A stretch of DNA of 7,716 nucleotides from Planctomycetota bacterium (GTDB taxonomy: Bacteria > Planctomycetota > UBA1135). The DNA is taken from assembly GCA_027623585.1 (NCBI GenBank), contig JAQBVK010000110.1:1-7716 (forward strand), in the 5' to 3' direction. Both the position numbers and the translations under genes were made by a program. Below, in pieces: positions 5,292 through 7,716 of this stretch. Numbering within the stretch: position 1 is the stretch's first letter; each line of letters starts with the position of its first letter. The notes under the pieces were generated by a model. The model ran no database searches, had not been told where the DNA came from, and worked only from the letters and a program-made list of their open reading frames with translations.

Positions 5292-6396
5292 AGCGGATTA
5301 TGTGCTCGAGCTCCTCATCTGTCAAGTGCTGGTGCACCGGCAAAGTCAAGATGCGCGCGGCCTGCGCCTCGGCGACCGGGAAGTCGCCCTTCTTGTAGCC
5401 GAGTGGCTTTGCCGCGGGCTGCAGATGCAGCGGCACGGGATAGTGGACCTTCGCGCCGACGCCTCGCTCGCGCAGGTAGGCGAGCAGCGCGTCGCGGTCT
5501 TCGGCGAAGAACTGGTAGAGGTGGTAGACATGCCGCTCGTTCTTGGATCGCGGCGAGAGCACGACCTTGCCCTTGAGCCGTCCGAGCGCGGCGTCGAGCC
5601 GCTCGGCGTTCTTGATGCGCGAGTCAGTGATCCACTTCGTGTCTTTGATCAGGTGGTTTCCGACGACGGCTTGCAGCGAGTCGAGTCGGCTGTTGTAGGC
5701 GAAGAACGCGTAGCTGTCGCGGTCGGACATCCCATGGTTGCGCAGCAGGCGCAGCCGGTCGCGCAGCGTCTCGTCGTCGGTGATGATCACGCCGCCGTCA
5801 CCCCAGACGTTGAGGTTCTTGAGTGGGTGCAAAGAGAAGCAGCCGCCAATCCCGAACGTGCCGCAGCGCTTGCCGTCGATCGCGGCGTCGATGGCCTGGC
5901 AGGCGTCCTCGACGACGGTCAGCTTGTGCTTCTTGGCAATCGCGAGGATCTTGGTCATGTCGGCCGGCTGGCCGGCCCAATGCACGGGCAGGATCGCCTT
6001 GGTCTTCCTCGTGATTGCGGCCTCGATCTTCTCGACGTCGATCACAGACTTCTCGTCGCAATCGACGAAGACGATCTTGGCGCCCGCAGTTTCGATGGCG
6101 CCCGCGGTGGCGACGAAGGTGTTGGCAGCCGTGACGACTTCGTCTCCGGGGCCGACGCCGACGGCCTTGAGCGTCAGAAATAGCGCGTCGGTGCCCGAGC
6201 CGACTCCGACTGCGTGCCGCGCGCCAAGCAGGGACGCGAACTTCTGCTCGAACTCGACGACCGGCTTTCCGAGCGTAAAGTCGCCGGACTTCACGAGCTC
6301 GCGGATCCCCTCGAGGATCGGATCGATCTCTGCGAACTGGCGCGAGAGGTAGGAATAATTGACCTTCAGATAGGGCTTCTGGCCGGCGGTTTTCAT
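5269..6396 (-). CDS. DegT/DnrJ/EryC1/StrS-family PLP aminotransferase (first gene of the operon)
   Basis: A 375-residue PLP-dependent aminotransferase of the sugar-modifying fold-type I group. Motifs in order are SGTDALFLTLKAVGVGPGD (67-85), which holds the phosphate-binding Gly-Thr-Asp, ILPVHWAGQPADM (135-147), VVEDACQAID (161-170), with Asp164 against the PLP nitrogen, FSLHPLKNLNVWGDGG (187-202), with Lys193 as the Schiff-base lysine, LRNHGM (218-223), and VHYPVPLHLQP (317-327). The start at 6396 is chosen because GGAG (6405-6402) sits five bases upstream and homology begins there. An in-frame ATG at 6471 would add 25 low-complexity residues inside the likely 5' leader. It opens the operon behind the promoter at 6481-6508. 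Two aminotransferases with nearly the same C-terminal motifs suggest two amination steps, for example a diamino sugar, or sequential use on different intermediates. Substrate and ring position cannot be read from sequence. Confidence 0.95.
   Translation of the reverse strand: MKTAGQKPYLKVNYSYLSRQFAEIDPILEGIRELVKSGDFTLGKPVVEFEQKFASLLGARHAVGVGSGTDALFLTLKAVGVGPGDEVVTAANTFVATAGAIETAGAKIVFVDCDEKSVIDVEKIEAAITRKTKAILPVHWAGQPADMTKILAIAKKHKLTVVEDACQAIDAAIDGKRCGTFGIGGCFSLHPLKNLNVWGDGGVIITDDETLRDRLRLLRNHGMSDRDSYAFFAYNSRLDSLQAVVGNHLIKDTKWITDSRIKNAERLDAALGRLKGKVVLSPRSKNERHVYHLYQFFAEDRDALLAYLRERGVGAKVHYPVPLHLQPAAKPLGYKKGDFPVAEAQAARILTLPVHQHLTDEELEHIIRCVEDFYS
5283..5287 (-). promoter_or_regulatory. Strong Shine-Dalgarno inside the end of aminotransferase 1
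   Basis: GGAGG lies 14 bases before the end of the first aminotransferase gene. The in-frame codon at the ideal distance (six bases) is ATT at 5276-5274. The only conventional in-frame candidate, GTG 5291-5289, lies upstream of the site. The site therefore bears directly on where aminotransferase 2 starts. Confidence 0.5.
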
Positions 6397-6480
6397 GCGG
6401 TCTCCGGGGTTTTGATCGCTTGCAGTCGGGCCATGCGCGCGAGTGGGCCATCGTCCGTCGCTATTGTGCATCGCGGCGCG

Positions 6481-6508
6481 AGTATATCAAATCGTAGACG
6501 AGCGGCAA
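6481..6508 (-). promoter_or_regulatory. Putative sigma-70-type promoter of the operon
   Basis: On the minus strand TTGCCG (6508-6503) is followed, after 16 bases, by TATACT (6486-6481). This matches four of six -35 bases and five of six -10 bases. Transcription would begin near 6474, leaving a leader of about 80 bases before ATG 6396. No operator or riboswitch was recognised in the leader. Other sigma factors cannot be excluded. Confidence 0.5.
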
Positions 6509-6556
6509 GCGCGTCTGACGGATAGGAAATTCAAGCACCCATGTGCCTGCAAATGG

Positions 6557-6596
6557 TAAGCGCTGACCCCGAACTGGTCAAGTTCTAATAAGCGCT
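6557..6596. repeat. Paired TAAGCGCT repeats flanking a small palindrome
   Basis: TAAGCGCT occurs at 6557-6564 and 6589-6596. Between them is GAACTGGTCAAGTTC (6571-6585), a 5-bp stem with a 5-base loop, and TGACC (6564-6568) can also pair with GGTCA (6576-6580). The set lies between the operon promoter and the end of the hydrolase remnant. It could be a protein-binding site or the end of a vanished mobile element. No U-tract follows on either strand, so a standard terminator is unlikely. Confidence 0.3.
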
Positions 6597-6623
6597 AGCC
6601 TCCACCCAACCATTGCCTTGGAG

Positions 6624-7716
6624 TCAGAGACTACATTTCCTCAATTTTTGACAGGATTGACCGGCCCAACAAGCAGAAATTGCCCAATATTTATAGGGCC
6701 GCATTTGCAAACCACAACACTCACCGCACCCTGCCAGCGCCTGAACCACACCCTCCCACGCTCCGCCGCATGTGCCATTTGCGCAGCGCAGGTTTACCAG
6801 CCCGCAGTCCGCGCCGGGCCGCGCGGTTTCCGTGGCGGCGGACAACTCTAGCGCGCAGTCCGGACCCAACAGAAAGGACTCCACGCTGGCCTTTGGCGGC
6901 CAGGCCGCCTCGTTGCGGAAGTAACCTGGGTCCTGCCGGCGCAGCGGAGCTGGCGGTGTGTAATCCCGTACGAACACCGTAACCGGAGGTTCACGGTCTA
7001 CCGGCAGGGCAGGGTCGGTGTCTCGGCCCTTGAGGTATTTGTCGAACCAGCGCAGACACTCATAGCGGTCGCTCATGCGCGGTAAGGGCCAGGCGTTCTC
7101 AGGGTAGTTGTGTGTCCAAGGGCCCACGATCACTCGCTTAGGGCAACTCAGGCGAGCAAAGGTGTGCAGCAGGTCGTCGCCATACCAGTCTGACCAGCCC
7201 CCAATTAGGAACGTGGCTGCCGTCACGCTGTCGTGCTTATCCCTGAGTAACCTGGACTGCCAGAATGGGCCGTCCAGCATGTGGTCTACATAAGACAGAC
7301 TCCATGGCGTGGAGTGGTCGAGGCGCTCCCGCCAGATGGCATGCCACTGCTCGCCCACCAGCTCCAAGTTGGGTGGCGCGTAGTTGTAGGCGGCCATAAG
7401 GGGTGCATAATTTTCCATCGCAAAGAGGCGCAAGCTCCCGCCCGGGCAGGCCATGCCCGTGTACCAGTCTGAGCACATCTGGCAAAGCACCACCGCCTTT
7501 AATTCGGATGGTGCCTGTCGGGCAGCGTCAAAGCAAACGCCAGCGGTATAGCTGATGCCGATCATACCTACATTGCCGTCACACCAGCTTTGCGCTGCGC
7601 ACCAGCGAATCACTGCCACCCCGTCCTGTACCTCCTTCGCACTGCTAACGGACTCACTGAAGCCCTCTGAATCACCGGTCCCACGGATGTCGACATTGAC
7701 AAACACATAGCCCTGC
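6624..7716 (-). pseudogene. CocE/NonD-type serine hydrolase (S15-like), 5' end outside the window, C-terminal domain apparently lost
   Basis: Reading enters from beyond 7716, in frame as QGYVFVNVDIRGTGDSEG, the conserved block before the active site in CocE/NonD alpha/beta hydrolases, which cleave esters or amides. Numbering from the GTG at 7706, the catalytic triad is visible: Ser52 in GISYTAG (50-56), Asp173 in IGGWSDWYGD (168-177), and His199 in GPWTHN (195-200). WFDKYLKGRDTDP (220-232) closes the catalytic domain. A beta-sandwich domain of roughly 200 residues normally follows. Here it starts (VTVFVRDY, 242-249), but similarity fades after about residue 319 (near 6750), and the frame then runs through Cys-rich, non-homologous sequence to a stop at 6626-6624. 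The protein is therefore probably truncated, and I call it a likely pseudogene. Gene identity is firm; loss of function is inferred. The GTG at 7706 is internal, not the true start. Composition differs from the operon, and no functional link is apparent. Confidence 0.7.

Noticed and set aside
4716..6183. Two long plus-strand open frames (4716-5576 and 5206-6183) opposite the aminotransferases
   Set aside because: They have Arg/Ala/Asp-rich translations with no family motifs and lie wholly antisense to strongly conserved genes; this is a common effect of high GC.
107..6547. ACCCATGTGCC at 107-117 and again at 6537-6547 as possible direct repeats flanking the whole insertion
   Set aside because: Several 11-base matches are expected by chance among all position pairs in a window this long, and the flanks show no further similarity.
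1..7716. CRISPR array, tRNA, rRNA or tandem repeats
   Set aside because: No regularly spaced repeats, tRNA-like cloverleaf or conserved rRNA blocks were seen on either strand.

Overview
The window is bacterial DNA with tightly packed, overlapping minus-strand genes, clear Shine-Dalgarno sequences and one insertion-sequence remnant. The core (about 780-6510) is visibly GC-rich. The left 500 bases are AT-richer and the right end is intermediate in composition. A Gram-negative, probably proteobacterial, host would fit the gene content, but the sequence cannot settle the taxon.

Layout from left to right. At 1-36 is the first codons of a minus-strand gene that leaves the window; its N-terminus resembles a class I methyltransferase family of polysaccharide loci. 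At 138-497 is a broken C-terminal half of a two-subunit transketolase with one in-frame stop. It is cut on its upstream side by the 5' third of an IS30-family element (about 495-778, plus strand), whose transposase carries two nonsense codons. At about 775 the IS sequence runs into the GC-rich core, where it truncates a small gene (start at 895) with a phytanoyl-CoA dioxygenase-like N-terminus.

The core is one minus-strand operon, transcribed from a plausible promoter at 6481-6508. Its gene order is: DegT-type aminotransferase 1 (6396-5269), DegT-type aminotransferase 2 (about 5291-4170), HAD-like protein (4173-3697), aminoglycoside-phosphotransferase-fold kinase-like protein (3700-2639), transketolase N-terminal subunit (2639-1830), transketolase C-terminal subunit (1830-889) and the truncated dioxygenase-like gene. 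Every junction is an overlap (23, 4, 4, 1, 1 and 7 nt), so translation is probably coupled. The gene set suggests biosynthesis of an unusual amino sugar: PLP-dependent amination, phosphate addition or removal, and ThDP-dependent two-carbon transfer. A polysaccharide, LPS or secondary-metabolite product is likely. No nucleotide-sugar dehydratase, glycosyltransferase or polymerase is present here, so the product cannot be named.

Upstream of the operon (6624-7716) is the middle part of a CocE/NonD-type serine hydrolase. It runs out of the window at its 5' end and appears to have lost its C-terminal domain.

The main points of interest are these. Intact genes (both aminotransferases, both transketolase subunits) are mixed with proteins that have lost key parts: the HAD protein has Tyr for the second motif I Asp, the kinase-like protein lacks the N-lobe Lys strand, and a one-base frameshift seems to have moved the HAD C-terminus into the next gene. 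A second, unrelated transketolase remnant lies beside the intact one. The second aminotransferase has no ordinary start codon downstream of its best Shine-Dalgarno.
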